From positions 62,001 through 126,000 of the forward strand of contig NZ_BCWY01000002.1 in assembly GCF_001894825.1 (NCBI RefSeq): a stretch of DNA of 64,000 bases. The letters are read 5' to 3'. A model generated the notes under the pieces. That model ran no database searches. It was not told where the DNA came from and saw nothing but the letters and a program-made list of their open reading frames with translations. This stretch comes from Rhodococcus jostii NBRC 16295 (lineage in GTDB: Bacteria; Actinomycetota; Actinomycetes; Mycobacteriales; Mycobacteriaceae). This document shows positions 19,439 to 30,928 of this stretch, one piece after another (the stretch's first letter is position 1; each line of letters starts with the position of its first letter). Both the position numbers and the translations under genes were made by a program.

Positions 19439-20656
19439 ATGACCGCGTCTCGGATTGATCTCAAATCCCCCGACGTCTTCGCGGAGGGGGTGCCCTACGC
19501 GTTCTTCGACCATCTGCGGGCGAGTGAACCCGTCTACTGGCAGCCCGAGGAGAACGGCACCGGGTTCTGGGCGGTGACCAGGCATGCCGACGTCGTCGCC
19601 GTGTCCCGCGACAGTGCGACGTTCTCGTCGGCGGTGGGCACCACCCAGATCGACGATTTCGACGAGCAGACCCGCGCGAAGCAGGCTGCCATGCTCGTGA
19701 ACCTCGACCCTCCCGACCACACCCGGCTGCGACAGCTCGTCAGCCGCGGATTCACCCCGCGCACAGTCAAAGTGCTCGAGACCCACATCCGCGACATCTG
19801 TACCCGGATCGTCGATCGGCTGCTCGAGGACCGGGACGTCGACTTCGTCCCCGAAGCGGCGGCGCCGCTGCCGCTGGAGGTCATCGCGGCGCTGCTGGGT
19901 GCGCCTGCCGGGGACGTCGACAAGCTGTACGACTGGTCGAACCGGATGATCGGCTTCGACGATCCGGAGTATGGCACCACCCAGGCCGACGGCGAGATGG
20001 CCGCTGCCGAGATCTTCCTGTACGCGAACGAGCTTGCGGCGCAGCGTCGCATCGAGCCGCGCGACGACATCGTCACCAAGCTCGTGCAGCCGGATGAGAA
20101 CGGCGACACGCTCACCGAGATGGAATTCAACATGTTCTTCGTCCTGCTCGTGGTGGCGGGGAACGAGACGACGCGCAACGCGACCGCCGGTGGGATGCAG
20201 GCGTTCATCGATCATCCCGATCAGTGGCGGCGACTGCAGTCCGAGCCCGAGCTGGCGCCCCGCGCGGTGGAGGAGATCCTGCGGTGGGTGACCCCGGTGA
20301 TGGACTTCCGCCGCACCGCCGTCCGGGACGCGTACATCGGCGACCAGCTCGTCAGGGCCGGCGACAAGGTGGTGATCTACTACCCGAGCGCCAATCGGGA
20401 CGAGGCCGTGTTCGACGAACCGTATCGGTTCGACATCGGCCGGAGTCCCAACCCGCAGATCGCGTTCGGTGGCAGCGGGGTGCATTTCTGCCTTGGCGCC
20501 CACCTGGCGCGTCTCGAGCTGAAAATCCTGTTCGAAACCCTCGCCGCGCGGATCGACCACGTCGAGCCCACCGGACCGGTCGTCCGGCTGCGGTCGAATT
20601 TCATCAGTGGCATCAAGACGATGCCCGTGCGAATTCACCCGCGCGACACGGTGTGA
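19439..20656 (+). CDS. Cytochrome P450 (CYP125/CYP124-related, subfamily not assigned)
   Basis: A 405-residue bacterial class I P450. I-helix VVAGNETTRNA, ExxR in AVEEILRW, and the heme loop FGGSGVHFCLGAHLAR are all intact. It resembles the actinobacterial sterol and fatty-acid omega-hydroxylase groups (CYP124, CYP125, CYP142) but is clearly distinct from the CYP125 at 30929. ATG 19439. No redox partner adjoins it; the ferredoxin at 24642 belongs to the next operon. It is probably regulated by the divergent TetR. The substrate is unknown; a sterol or isoprenoid is inference from the surroundings. Confidence 0.83.
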   Translation: MTASRIDLKSPDVFAEGVPYAFFDHLRASEPVYWQPEENGTGFWAVTRHADVVAVSRDSATFSSAVGTTQIDDFDEQTRAKQAAMLVNLDPPDHTRLRQLVSRGFTPRTVKVLETHIRDICTRIVDRLLEDRDVDFVPEAAAPLPLEVIAALLGAPAGDVDKLYDWSNRMIGFDDPEYGTTQADGEMAAAEIFLYANELAAQRRIEPRDDIVTKLVQPDENGDTLTEMEFNMFFVLLVVAGNETTRNATAGGMQAFIDHPDQWRRLQSEPELAPRAVEEILRWVTPVMDFRRTAVRDAYIGDQLVRAGDKVVIYYPSANRDEAVFDEPYRFDIGRSPNPQIAFGGSGVHFCLGAHLARLELKILFETLAARIDHVEPTGPVVRLRSNFISGIKTMPVRIHPRDTV

Positions 20657-20699
20657 GACCCCGCTTTTCATTGCCAGGCGCCGGTAACTGTAGTAGCGT

Positions 20700-20715
20700 C
20701 CAGACACGTGTCCAG
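20700..20715. promoter_or_regulatory. Operator-like 16-mer in front of the TetR/CYP51 operon
   Basis: CCAGACACGTGTCCAG; its reverse complement CTGGACACGTGTCTGG differs in one base from the site at 13206-13221. The central GGACACGTGTC region is palindromic apart from the outer bases. It ends five bases before the ATG at 20720, so a protein bound here would cover the start of the transcript. Autoregulation by the TetR is likely. Confidence 0.68.
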
Positions 20716-20719
20716 TAGT

Positions 20720-21283
20720 ATGAATTTCGAGTCCACCCGCCGCCGTCTGACCGAGAAGCAGGCCGACACCGTCGACCGGCTCACCAAGGCGGCAGTCGAA
20801 GTGCTGCGTGAAGAGGGATTCGCGGGACTCACGGTTCGCTCGGTGGCCGGCATCGCCGGTGTCGCGCCGGCGACCGCGTACACCTACTTCTCCTCGAAGG
20901 AGCACCTCGTCGCCGAGGTCTTCTGGCGCCGCCTCGCCGCGTCGCCGCCGCAACCGGCAGACGACGGACTCGACCGCACCGGACGCGTGGTCGCCGTACT
21001 CCGCCACATCGCTCTCCTGGTGGCGGACGAACCCGAACTCGCCGGCGCCGTCACCAACGCGCTGCTCGGCCGCGACCCCGACGTGGAGCACCTCCGCGCC
21101 CGCATCGGCCTGGAGATCCGTGAGCGCCTCGCCACGGCGCTGGGAGACGGCCACGATCCCGACGTCCTCGAAGCGCTGGAGCTGCTGTACGCCGGCGGCC
21201 TGGTCCGCGCGGGAATGGGCTACGGGTCCTACGCACAATTCGCCGATCGACTCGAAACTTCCGCCAAGCTGATTCTGGAGTAG
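20720..21283 (+). CDS. TetR-family regulator of the CYP51 operon (Rv0767c-like)
   Basis: A 187-residue regulator from ATG 20720 (MNFESTRRRLTEKQ). An in-frame GTG at 20708 lies inside the operator-like site and is less likely. The helix-turn-helix region reads AAVEVLREEGFAGLTVRSVA then GIAGVAPATAYTYFSSKEHL (about residues 22-62). It is followed after five bases by a P450 gene and leads an eight-gene co-directional operon. The gene order TetR, P450, SDR, CYP51, ferredoxin matches Rv0767c-Rv0763c, so it is the likely pathway regulator. The two 16-mer sites at 13206 and 20700 are the best operator candidates. Confidence 0.85.
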   Translation: MNFESTRRRLTEKQADTVDRLTKAAVEVLREEGFAGLTVRSVAGIAGVAPATAYTYFSSKEHLVAEVFWRRLAASPPQPADDGLDRTGRVVAVLRHIALLVADEPELAGAVTNALLGRDPDVEHLRARIGLEIRERLATALGDGHDPDVLEALELLYAGGLVRAGMGYGSYAQFADRLETSAKLILE

Positions 21284-21288
21284 ATGCC

Positions 21289-22515
21289 ATGACCGCAGCC
21301 TCGATGCCCGGGGTGTCACACAATCCGGTGACGTTCAATCCGTACGACTATGGCTTCCACGAAGATCCGTACGTCACGTATCGAAGACTGCGGGAAGAAG
21401 CGCCGGTCTACTACAACGAGGAACTCGACTTCTGGGCGCTGTCCCGGCACGAGGACGTCGTCGCGGCGTTCCGCGACAACCAACGTCTGTCGAGCGCGAA
21501 CGGGGTGTCGCTCGACCCGGCGGCCTACGGCCCGCACGCCCACAAGACGATGTCCTTTCTCGCACTGGACGATCCGCGGCACATGCGGATGCGCCAGTTG
21601 GTGTCGCGGGGCTTCACGCCGAGGCGGGTGAACGAACTCGAGGGGCGGATCGTGGACCTGACTCGGCAGTACCTCGACCCCGCTCTCGAGGCCGGCGAGT
21701 TCGACTGGATCGCCGAGTTCGCCGGCAAGCTCCCGATGGACGTGATCTCCGAGCTGATGGGGGTACCGGAGGCCGACCGCGGGGAACTCCGGCGGCTCGC
21801 CGACCTGGTGGTGCACCGCGAGGAGGGCGTCCTCGACGTGCCCCACGCCGCGATGGAGGCGTCGCTCTACCTCGTCGGCTACTACGCCGACATGCTGGCC
21901 GAGCGGCGGAAGAAGCCGACCGAGGACCTCACGTCCGCCCTGCTCGAGGCGGAGATCGACGGCGACCGGCTCACCGACGACGAGATCATCGCCTTCATGT
22001 TCCTGATGGTGGTGGCGGGGAACGAGACCACCACCAAACTTCTCGGCAACGCGTTGTACTGGGGTTTCCGCTATCCCGACGAGGCGCGGCACGTGTTCGA
22101 CGACGCAAGCCGGGTGCCGGCGTGGGTGGAGGAAACCCTGCGCTTCGACACGTCCAGTCAGATGGTCGCGCGGACGGCGTCCGTCGACCTGCACTTCCAC
22201 GACCGGACGATTCCCGCCGGCGACAAGGTGCTGATCCTCATCGGCTCCGCGAACCGGGACTCGGCGGTGTTCGAGGACGCCGACGAATACCGGATCGGCC
22301 GGGACAGTTCCAACAAGCTCGCGAGCTTCGGCGGCGGCACCCACTTCTGCCTCGGCGCCCACATGGCGCGGCTCGAGGCGCGGATCGCCCTCACCGAACT
22401 CGTCTCCCGCATCGACGACTACGACATCGACGAGGCGAACAGCGTGCGGGTCCATTCGACCAACGTGCGAGGTTTCGCCGCCCTCCCCATGAAAGTGCAG
22501 GTCCGCGATGCCTAG
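21289..22515 (+). CDS. Cytochrome P450 of the CYP51 operon (CYP123-like position)
   Basis: A 408-residue P450 with VVAGNETTTKL in the I helix, WVEETLRFDTSSQ as the ExxR region and FGGGTHFCLGAHMARLEARI for the heme loop. In M. tuberculosis the gene at this place is cyp123 (Rv0766c); I assign only the position, not the subfamily. It overlaps the downstream SDR by eight bases and follows the TetR stop by five, so it is in the operon. The redox partner is probably the ferredoxin encoded at 24642. The substrate is unknown; co-expression with CYP51 suggests a sterol or terpenoid. Confidence 0.83.
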   Translation: MTAASMPGVSHNPVTFNPYDYGFHEDPYVTYRRLREEAPVYYNEELDFWALSRHEDVVAAFRDNQRLSSANGVSLDPAAYGPHAHKTMSFLALDDPRHMRMRQLVSRGFTPRRVNELEGRIVDLTRQYLDPALEAGEFDWIAEFAGKLPMDVISELMGVPEADRGELRRLADLVVHREEGVLDVPHAAMEASLYLVGYYADMLAERRKKPTEDLTSALLEAEIDGDRLTDDEIIAFMFLMVVAGNETTTKLLGNALYWGFRYPDEARHVFDDASRVPAWVEETLRFDTSSQMVARTASVDLHFHDRTIPAGDKVLILIGSANRDSAVFEDADEYRIGRDSSNKLASFGGGTHFCLGAHMARLEARIALTELVSRIDDYDIDEANSVRVHSTNVRGFAALPMKVQVRDA

Positions 22516-23289
22516 ATTCGAGCCCAACCCGCAGCGGCGACCCTCGATCGTCGCCGGGGCGTCCTCGGGAATCGGCACGGCGACGGCCTACGCGCTCGCC
22601 GAGGCCGGTCATCCCGTCGCGCTCGGGGCCCGCCGGCTGGCCGAGTGCGAGGAGATCGCGGAGAAGATCCGCAGCAACGGGGGAGAAGCGTTCGCGCACC
22701 ACCTCGACGTCACCGACACCGCCTCCGTCGACGAGTTCGTCGTCGCGGCGGAAAAAGCGCTGGGCCCCATCGAGATCGCGCTGTCGGGAGCCGGCGACCT
22801 GGAGTTCTCCATCGCGCACGAGATGGACCCCGATCAGTTCCTCGCTCAGGTCAACGTCCATCTGGTGGGCGCGCAGCGTCTCGCGCACCGCATCCTCCCC
22901 GGCATGATCGAACGCCGGCGCGGAGACTTCGTCCTGATCGGATCCGACTGCGCCGACACACCCCGGCCGCGGATGGGCGCCTACAACGCCGCCAAGTCCG
23001 GCGTCGAAATGATGGGCCGGCAGATGCGAATGGAGTTGGAAGGTACCGGCGTCCGGGCGTCGGTCGTGCGCCCGGGCCCGACGCAGACATCCATGGGGAT
23101 GAACACCACCGAGGAGGTCATCGGACCCGTCCTCGAAGACTGGGCGAAATGGGGATTCGCCCGGCACTCGTACTTCCTGCGCGCCTCCGCGATCGCCGAC
23201 GCCGTCGTCGCTGCCGTCAGTGCGCCCCGCGGCGCACACATGGTGCTGATCGAGGTACAGCCCGAGGCGCCCCTGCGAAAGGAGGGAGA

Positions 23290-23293
<4 letters not shown>
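22508..23293 (+). CDS. SDR oxidoreductase of the CYP51 operon (Rv0765c-like)
   Basis: A 261-residue SDR. GASSGIGTATAYALAEAG near residues 17-34 binds the cofactor and GARRLAEC after strand 2 suggests NADP. LSGAGDLEFS replaces the usual NNAG, and the catalytic Tyr/Lys is YNAAKSGVEMM with a preceding IGSDCADT where the Ser/Thr is expected. The start ATG overlaps the P450 stop, and its stop overlaps the CYP51 ATG by four bases. It could oxidise or reduce a P450 product (alcohol/aldehyde). The altered NNAG motif is a difference from the other SDRs in this window. Confidence 0.8.
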
Positions 23294-24856
<1,563 letters not shown>

Positions 24857-24857
<1 letters not shown>

Positions 24858-25405
24858 TGGTGCAGTTCGATCGTGCGGAACTCGATGAGATGGTGCAGCG
24901 CTGGGTGGACGAGAACAAGCGGTGCGAGTCGCTCGGCGACTGGAAGTCGCTCGCCGAGATGTACACCGAGGACGCCACCTACGGGTGGAATTACGGACCG
25001 AAAGACGACTTCATGGCCGTCGGCCGGGACGAGATCCGCGACCTGGCGCTGGGGCAGGAAATGGAGGGCCTCGAGGGCTGGGAGTATCCGTACCAGCAGT
25101 TCGTCGTCGACGATCGCAGCGGCGACGTCATCGGATTCTGGAAGCAGGTGTCCGAACGCACCCGAGACGACGGCACGCACTATCAGGTCACCGGGATCGG
25201 TGGCAGCTGGTTCCGGTACGGCGGCAACTTCCAATGGTCCTGGCAGCGTGACTTCTTCGACTTCGGCAACGTCTCGAGCCTGTTCCTCGAGATGATCACG
25301 AACAACGCCATGTCCGACGGCATGAACGCGCGGATCCAGCGCGCGACGTCCGGCCGGTTGCCGGGGTGGTATACCGTCGGGCAGGCCCCGGTCTCGTTGT
25401 GGTGA
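24857..25405 (+). CDS. NTF2/SnoaL-like protein (Rv0762c-like)
   Basis: A 182-residue protein with a predicted NTF2-like cone: WVDENKRCESLGDWKSLAEM, then YTEDATYGWNYGPKDDFMAVGRDE (read in two pieces) and aromatic-rich strands (FRYGGNFQWSWQRDFFDF). Such folds serve as small hydrophobic-ligand binders, isomerases, dehydratases or hydrolases. Length and position match Rv0762c (181 residues as I recall). ATG 24857 overlaps the ferredoxin stop by one base, and the 3' end overlaps the next gene by GTGA. A function on the CYP51-pathway sterol is inference. Confidence 0.78.
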
Positions 25406-26655
25406 GCCCCGTGAAGGTCCCGGTGTCGTTCGCCGATCTGTCCCGCGAGGATCTCGCGATTCTCGTTCCGGAACTGCTCCTGTGCGGGCATCTGATCGAC
25501 CGCTCCGGGATGCCGCACCTGATCGGCGCGTTCGGACGCGAGGGGATGACGCAGGTCGCGATCGAGGAGTGGATGGCGTCGAGCCCGCTCTACACGAGGC
25601 GGATGCAGCGGGCCCTGGGTTTCGAGGGTGACGGCGTCGTGACGATCTTCAAGGGTCTGCAACTCGACATCGGCGCGCCACCCCAGTTCATGGACTTCCG
25701 GTACCGCGTCACCGATCACGATCACGGCGAATTCTGGCTCGATCACTGCGGCGCGCTGATGGATGTCGAACCGATGGGCGACGAGTACGTGACGGCCATG
25801 TGCCATGACATCGAGGACCCGACGTTCGATGCGACCGCCCTGGCCACCAACCCGCACGCGCAGGTGCGCCCGGTGCACCGTCCGCCCCGACGGCCCGCGG
25901 ACCGGACCCCGCACTGCCTGTGGACGGTCACCATCGACGACACAAACCTGCCACCCCCGGTTCCGGAAGGATTGGTGACGTTGGGGCGGTCGCGGGCGGC
26001 GACGGTGGAGTTGTCGCCGATCGACACCGGCGGGCCGGGAAAACACGACTACGCGGGCGCACTCCTCGATGACCTGCGGTTCGCGGACTTCTCCCACTCG
26101 GCCCTCACCCGGATGGCGGAGGAAGTGTGCGTGCAGCAGCATCTGCTGACCCTCGGCTTCCTGCTGGCGGTGCGCGCACGCACCGACGACGAGGCAGCCC
26201 TCGACATCGCCCGCAAGCAACTCACCGGCATCGCGGGACTCACGTCGGAGCGGATCCGGAACGCACTCGGGCTACCTGCGGATCTGGAGGGCCTGGCCGC
26301 CGTCCTCGCCGTCCACCCGGTATTCAATCCCCGGCAGTACGTGGACGTCACGCTCTCCCTCGACGACCGCCTCCTGCTCACACTCGGACGCGACTGCGGA
26401 GCCGGCGAGGACGGGGCGTGGCCGACCATGATCGACGGCGAGCACCTCGCGCCGTTGAACGCTCTCGTCCGGGGAGTGTCGCCGAAGTTCGCCGTCCAGG
26501 TGGTCGAGGAGACGGACACGGCACTCACCGTGGAGGTCGTCACCGGTGAACCGCCCGCGAAGGAGGCACCCGAGGTCGCGCTCACCCGGTTCAGCACCGG
26601 AGCCGACTTCGCGTTCACCGACCGAGGAATACCCCTACCACTCACAGTCGTCTGA
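25402..26655 (+). CDS. Protein of unknown function in the CYP51 operon
   Basis: A 417-residue protein whose start is GTG 25402 (overlapping the previous stop) or GTG 25411. I do not recognise the family with certainty. The segment HGEFWLDHCGALMDVEPM near residue 110, followed by a paired CHDIEDPTFDATALATNP stretch, recalls the L-2-amino-thiazoline-4-carboxylate hydrolase-like family, but I would not assign activity. The C-terminal 200 residues are mostly helical (ALTRMAEEVCVQQHLLTLGF). It is soluble, with no signal or membrane segment. Its place between the NTF2-like gene and the acyl-CoA ligase implies a catabolic step in the CYP51 pathway. Confidence 0.75.
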   Translation: MSPVKVPVSFADLSREDLAILVPELLLCGHLIDRSGMPHLIGAFGREGMTQVAIEEWMASSPLYTRRMQRALGFEGDGVVTIFKGLQLDIGAPPQFMDFRYRVTDHDHGEFWLDHCGALMDVEPMGDEYVTAMCHDIEDPTFDATALATNPHAQVRPVHRPPRRPADRTPHCLWTVTIDDTNLPPPVPEGLVTLGRSRAATVELSPIDTGGPGKHDYAGALLDDLRFADFSHSALTRMAEEVCVQQHLLTLGFLLAVRARTDDEAALDIARKQLTGIAGLTSERIRNALGLPADLEGLAAVLAVHPVFNPRQYVDVTLSLDDRLLLTLGRDCGAGEDGAWPTMIDGEHLAPLNALVRGVSPKFAVQVVEETDTALTVEVVTGEPPAKEAPEVALTRFSTGADFAFTDRGIPLPLTVV

Positions 26656-26670
26656 GAGAGGACGCCCACC

Positions 26671-28281
26671 GTGGCCTACAACCTTGCAGACCTCTTCGAG
26701 CACTCCGTCGACACGATGCCGGAGCGGGTGGCACTGATCTGCGGCGCCCGTCGTGTCACCTACCGGGAACTGGAAGACCGGGCCAACAGGCTGGCCCACC
26801 ACTTCCAGGACGTGGGGCTGACCACCGGCTCCCACATCGGCGTGCACCTGCACAACTCCATCGAGACCATGGAGACGTTGCTGGCGGCGTACAAGATTCG
26901 CGCGGTCCCCATCAACATCAACTACCGCTACACCAGCGACGAACTCGCCTACGTGTACGGCAACGCCGAACTCGACGCCGTCGTCCACCATCGGGTCTAC
27001 GCCCCGCGAATCGCGGAGGTGCTGCCGTCGCTGCCGAGGATCCGGCACACCGTCGTCGTCGAGGACGATCTCGGCGGCGCCGGTCTGCCCAGCGACTCGG
27101 TGCCGTACGAGGAGGCGCTGTCCGGCAGCGGAGACCGGAACTTCGTCGAACGCAGCTCCGAAGACCTGTTCATCATGTACACCGGCGGCACCACCGGACG
27201 CCCCAAAGGGGTGGTGTGGACGCACGAGGCGATTTGGCGCGTCCTCGCGGGCGGTCTCGACTTCTACACCGGTGACGCGATCGAGGACGAATACCAGCAG
27301 TCGCGGGTCGGGTCGCAGGCAGACCCGACGCTGTGGTTCGCGCTGCCGCCGCTGATCCACGCGGCCGCGATGATGCCGACGTTCACCGCGCTGTTCAGCG
27401 GAAACACTGTGCTGCTGCAATCGAAGTTCGATGCCCACCGGACGTGGGAGTTGGTCGAACGGCACAGGGTGCAGATCCTCATCATCACCGGCGACGCGAT
27501 GGGGCGGCCGCTGATCGAGGCGCATCAATCCTCGCGCACCGACACGTCGAGCCTCGGTGTCGTCGCCTCCGGGGCGGCGTTGTTCTCGCCGGTGATCAAG
27601 GACGCGTTCCTCGAGGCATTCCCGGGACTGCTGGTCTCCGACTCCATCGGCGCCTCCGAAACAGGCTTCGGCGGAATCGGTTTCGCGACCAAGGGGGAGA
27701 AACAGGTGGGCGGGCCCCGGGTGCCCGCCGGACGCTACACCCTGGTGATCGACGAGAACGACGTTCCCGTCGAGCCGGGCTCCGGGAAGGACGGCTGGTT
27801 CGCGAAAGGCGGATACGTCCCCGTCGGCTACTACAACGACCCGGAGAAGACCCGGGAGATCTTCCGGGAGGTCGACGGGCGGACCGTCGTCGTCACCGGC
27901 GACCGCGGGCGGATCGAGGCCGACGGGTCGATCACCCTGCTCGGCCGCGGCAACATGGTGATCAACACCGGCGGCGAGAAGGTGTTCGCCGAAGAGGTCG
28001 AGAGCGCCGTGAAGGCCTACCGCGACGTGTACGACGCCATCGTCGTCGGCGTGCCCGACGAACGGTGGGGGCACCGTGTCTCCGCGGTCGTGCAGGCGCG
28101 AGACGGCCGGGGCGTCGACTTCGCCGGGCTCGAGGAACACGTGCGGCAGAGCCTGGCCGGCTACAAGATTCCGCGTCTCGTGTGGGTGGAGCAGACCGTC
28201 CAGCGCACACCCAGCGGCAAACCCGACTACCGGTGGGCCCAGGGCGTCACCAAGCAGCGCGACCCCGACCACCGCACGTGA
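26671..28281 (+). CDS. Acyl-CoA synthetase, FadD19-like paralogue
   Basis: A 536-residue ANL-superfamily ligase. The P-loop is YTGGTTGRPKGVVW, the A5 region is SIGASETGFGGIG and the A8/A10 motifs are GDRGRIEADG and TPSGKPDYRW with the catalytic Lys. It is similar to FadD19 at 41293 in this window along its whole length (for example NIADLVEHAID against NLADLFEHSVD), so its substrate may also be a steroid or branched carboxylic acid. GTG 26671 starts 15 bases after the previous stop. It closes the CYP51 operon, and its stop codon lies inside the palindrome at 28274-28321. Confidence 0.86.
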   Translation: MAYNLADLFEHSVDTMPERVALICGARRVTYRELEDRANRLAHHFQDVGLTTGSHIGVHLHNSIETMETLLAAYKIRAVPININYRYTSDELAYVYGNAELDAVVHHRVYAPRIAEVLPSLPRIRHTVVVEDDLGGAGLPSDSVPYEEALSGSGDRNFVERSSEDLFIMYTGGTTGRPKGVVWTHEAIWRVLAGGLDFYTGDAIEDEYQQSRVGSQADPTLWFALPPLIHAAAMMPTFTALFSGNTVLLQSKFDAHRTWELVERHRVQILIITGDAMGRPLIEAHQSSRTDTSSLGVVASGAALFSPVIKDAFLEAFPGLLVSDSIGASETGFGGIGFATKGEKQVGGPRVPAGRYTLVIDENDVPVEPGSGKDGWFAKGGYVPVGYYNDPEKTREIFREVDGRTVVVTGDRGRIEADGSITLLGRGNMVINTGGEKVFAEEVESAVKAYRDVYDAIVVGVPDERWGHRVSAVVQARDGRGVDFAGLEEHVRQSLAGYKIPRLVWVEQTVQRTPSGKPDYRWAQGVTKQRDPDHRT

Positions 28282-28321
28282 GTGGCAATGTGTGCGGGAG
28301 CACACATTGCCACTCACGTGC
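28274..28321. terminator. Family A palindrome between convergent genes
   Basis: Perfect 22-bp arms at 28274-28295 and 28300-28321 around a GGGA loop; the core is GTGAGTGGCAATGTGTGC and its complement. The ligase stop codon (28279-28281) is inside the left arm, and the GNAT gene stop follows at 28325. The position between convergent stops and the perfect stem fit a bidirectional terminator, although there is no T tract. Confidence 0.75.
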
Positions 28322-28324
28322 GGG

Positions 28325-28990
28325 TCAGGCGGGAGCGCGGACGACCAGGACCGTTCCCGGGAACTCCGCGGCCAGCTCCTGACGGCTGTGCTTCACGGCG
28401 GCGGTGCCGTAGCCCTTCTTCCGGGCGCCGGGGTCGATCCAGATCGCGACGTCCACCTCGCGCCCGGACAGCTCGCCGAACACCATCCCGACGGCCGTGT
28501 TCGCCTCGGTGTCCTCACACACGAACCACGCCGCGGACTCGTCGTCTACACGGCTCAGGCCTTCGGTGCGCTCCTGCTCGACCCGATCCTCGGACCACTG
28601 CGCGCCCGCGTCGTCGATCTGCTCGACGCAGCGGCGCCGGAACAGTTCGGCGTCCTCCTCGGTCTGCGTGAACGGGCGGAGGCGGAAGTTCCGGCCAGTG
28701 CTCGCCGGCCGATCGCTCGCGGTCCACTCCAGCGTGGCGTCGAGGTCTTTCAGTTCGGTCTGGATGCGCAGCCGCTCGACCTTGGTGAGCCGCCGGAACG
28801 TCAGGTTGAGGACGGCCTCCGCGTACGCCTCGGTGGTGTCGAGGAGTCCGGCGACAGTGGTGAGGGCCTCGGCGTGGTCCTCGCTGTCGACGATGGCGTC
28901 GAGAACCTCGTGGCGCTGCTCGAGTGCGCGCAGCAGGACCGCGGTGAGCTCGCGACGGTCGTGTATCCGATCTTGAACCTGTGTACTCAT
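28325..28990 (-). CDS. GyrA-like coiled domain fused to a GNAT acetyltransferase domain
   Basis: A 221-residue protein from ATG 28990 (GAGG site upstream). Residues about 15-85 (HEVLDAIVDSEDHAEALTTV, then AYAEAVLNLTFRRLTKVERL and RIQTELKDL) look like the helical tower and end of the DNA gyrase A/ParC breakage-reunion domain, whose usual text is close to AQAILDMRLRRLT. Residues about 95-220 look like a GNAT N-acetyltransferase fold, with acetyl-CoA loop candidates in RKKGYGTAAVKHS. The gene is single and convergent with the acyl-CoA ligase. Possible roles are gyrase modification, self-protection or a coincidental helix. The N-terminal match is by eye. Confidence 0.72.
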   Translation of the reverse strand: MSTQVQDRIHDRRELTAVLLRALEQRHEVLDAIVDSEDHAEALTTVAGLLDTTEAYAEAVLNLTFRRLTKVERLRIQTELKDLDATLEWTASDRPASTGRNFRLRPFTQTEEDAELFRRRCVEQIDDAGAQWSEDRVEQERTEGLSRVDDESAAWFVCEDTEANTAVGMVFGELSGREVDVAIWIDPGARKKGYGTAAVKHSRQELAAEFPGTVLVVRAPA

Positions 28991-29109
28991 GTCTGCAATT
29001 CCTCGCCCTCGGCCGTCCTACAAGTCCGTACGCGTCAATACTGCAAGAAGTCCTCCGACATGGCACCCGTTACCCGGCGGTACATACAGTGCTGTCGGGG
29101 ACGGCAGTG

Positions 29110-30789
<1,680 letters not shown>

Positions 30790-30797
30790 TCAGAAAA

Positions 30798-30811
30798 TAG
30801 AACAGGTTCTG
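30798..30811. promoter_or_regulatory. KstR-like operator for fadA5
   Basis: TAGAACAGGTTCTG fits TnnAACnnGTTnnA with only the final A replaced by G. It is 30 bases upstream of the fadA5 GTG and the nearer of two sites in the fadA5-cyp125 gap. Confidence 0.75.
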
Positions 30812-30875
30812 CCATCCGGGCAAGGTCTGAATGAGCTTTCCTTTGCTAGTCGCCCGGCTTGTGCTTCAATGCTAG

Positions 30876-30889
30876 TAGAACGTGTTCCA
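30876..30889. promoter_or_regulatory. KstR-like operator for cyp125
   Basis: TAGAACGTGTTCCA is a full match to TnnAACnnGTTnnA, 39 bases before the cyp125 GTG at 30929. Confidence 0.8.
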
Positions 30890-30928
30890 CATCACTGAGT
30901 GGTGTATGGCTTAGGGCAGGAGACAGCA

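Noticed and set aside
19418-21319. A 633-codon minus-strand open frame over a P450 and TetR
   Set aside because: Shadow of the plus-strand P450, whose heme, ExxR and I-helix motifs are intact.
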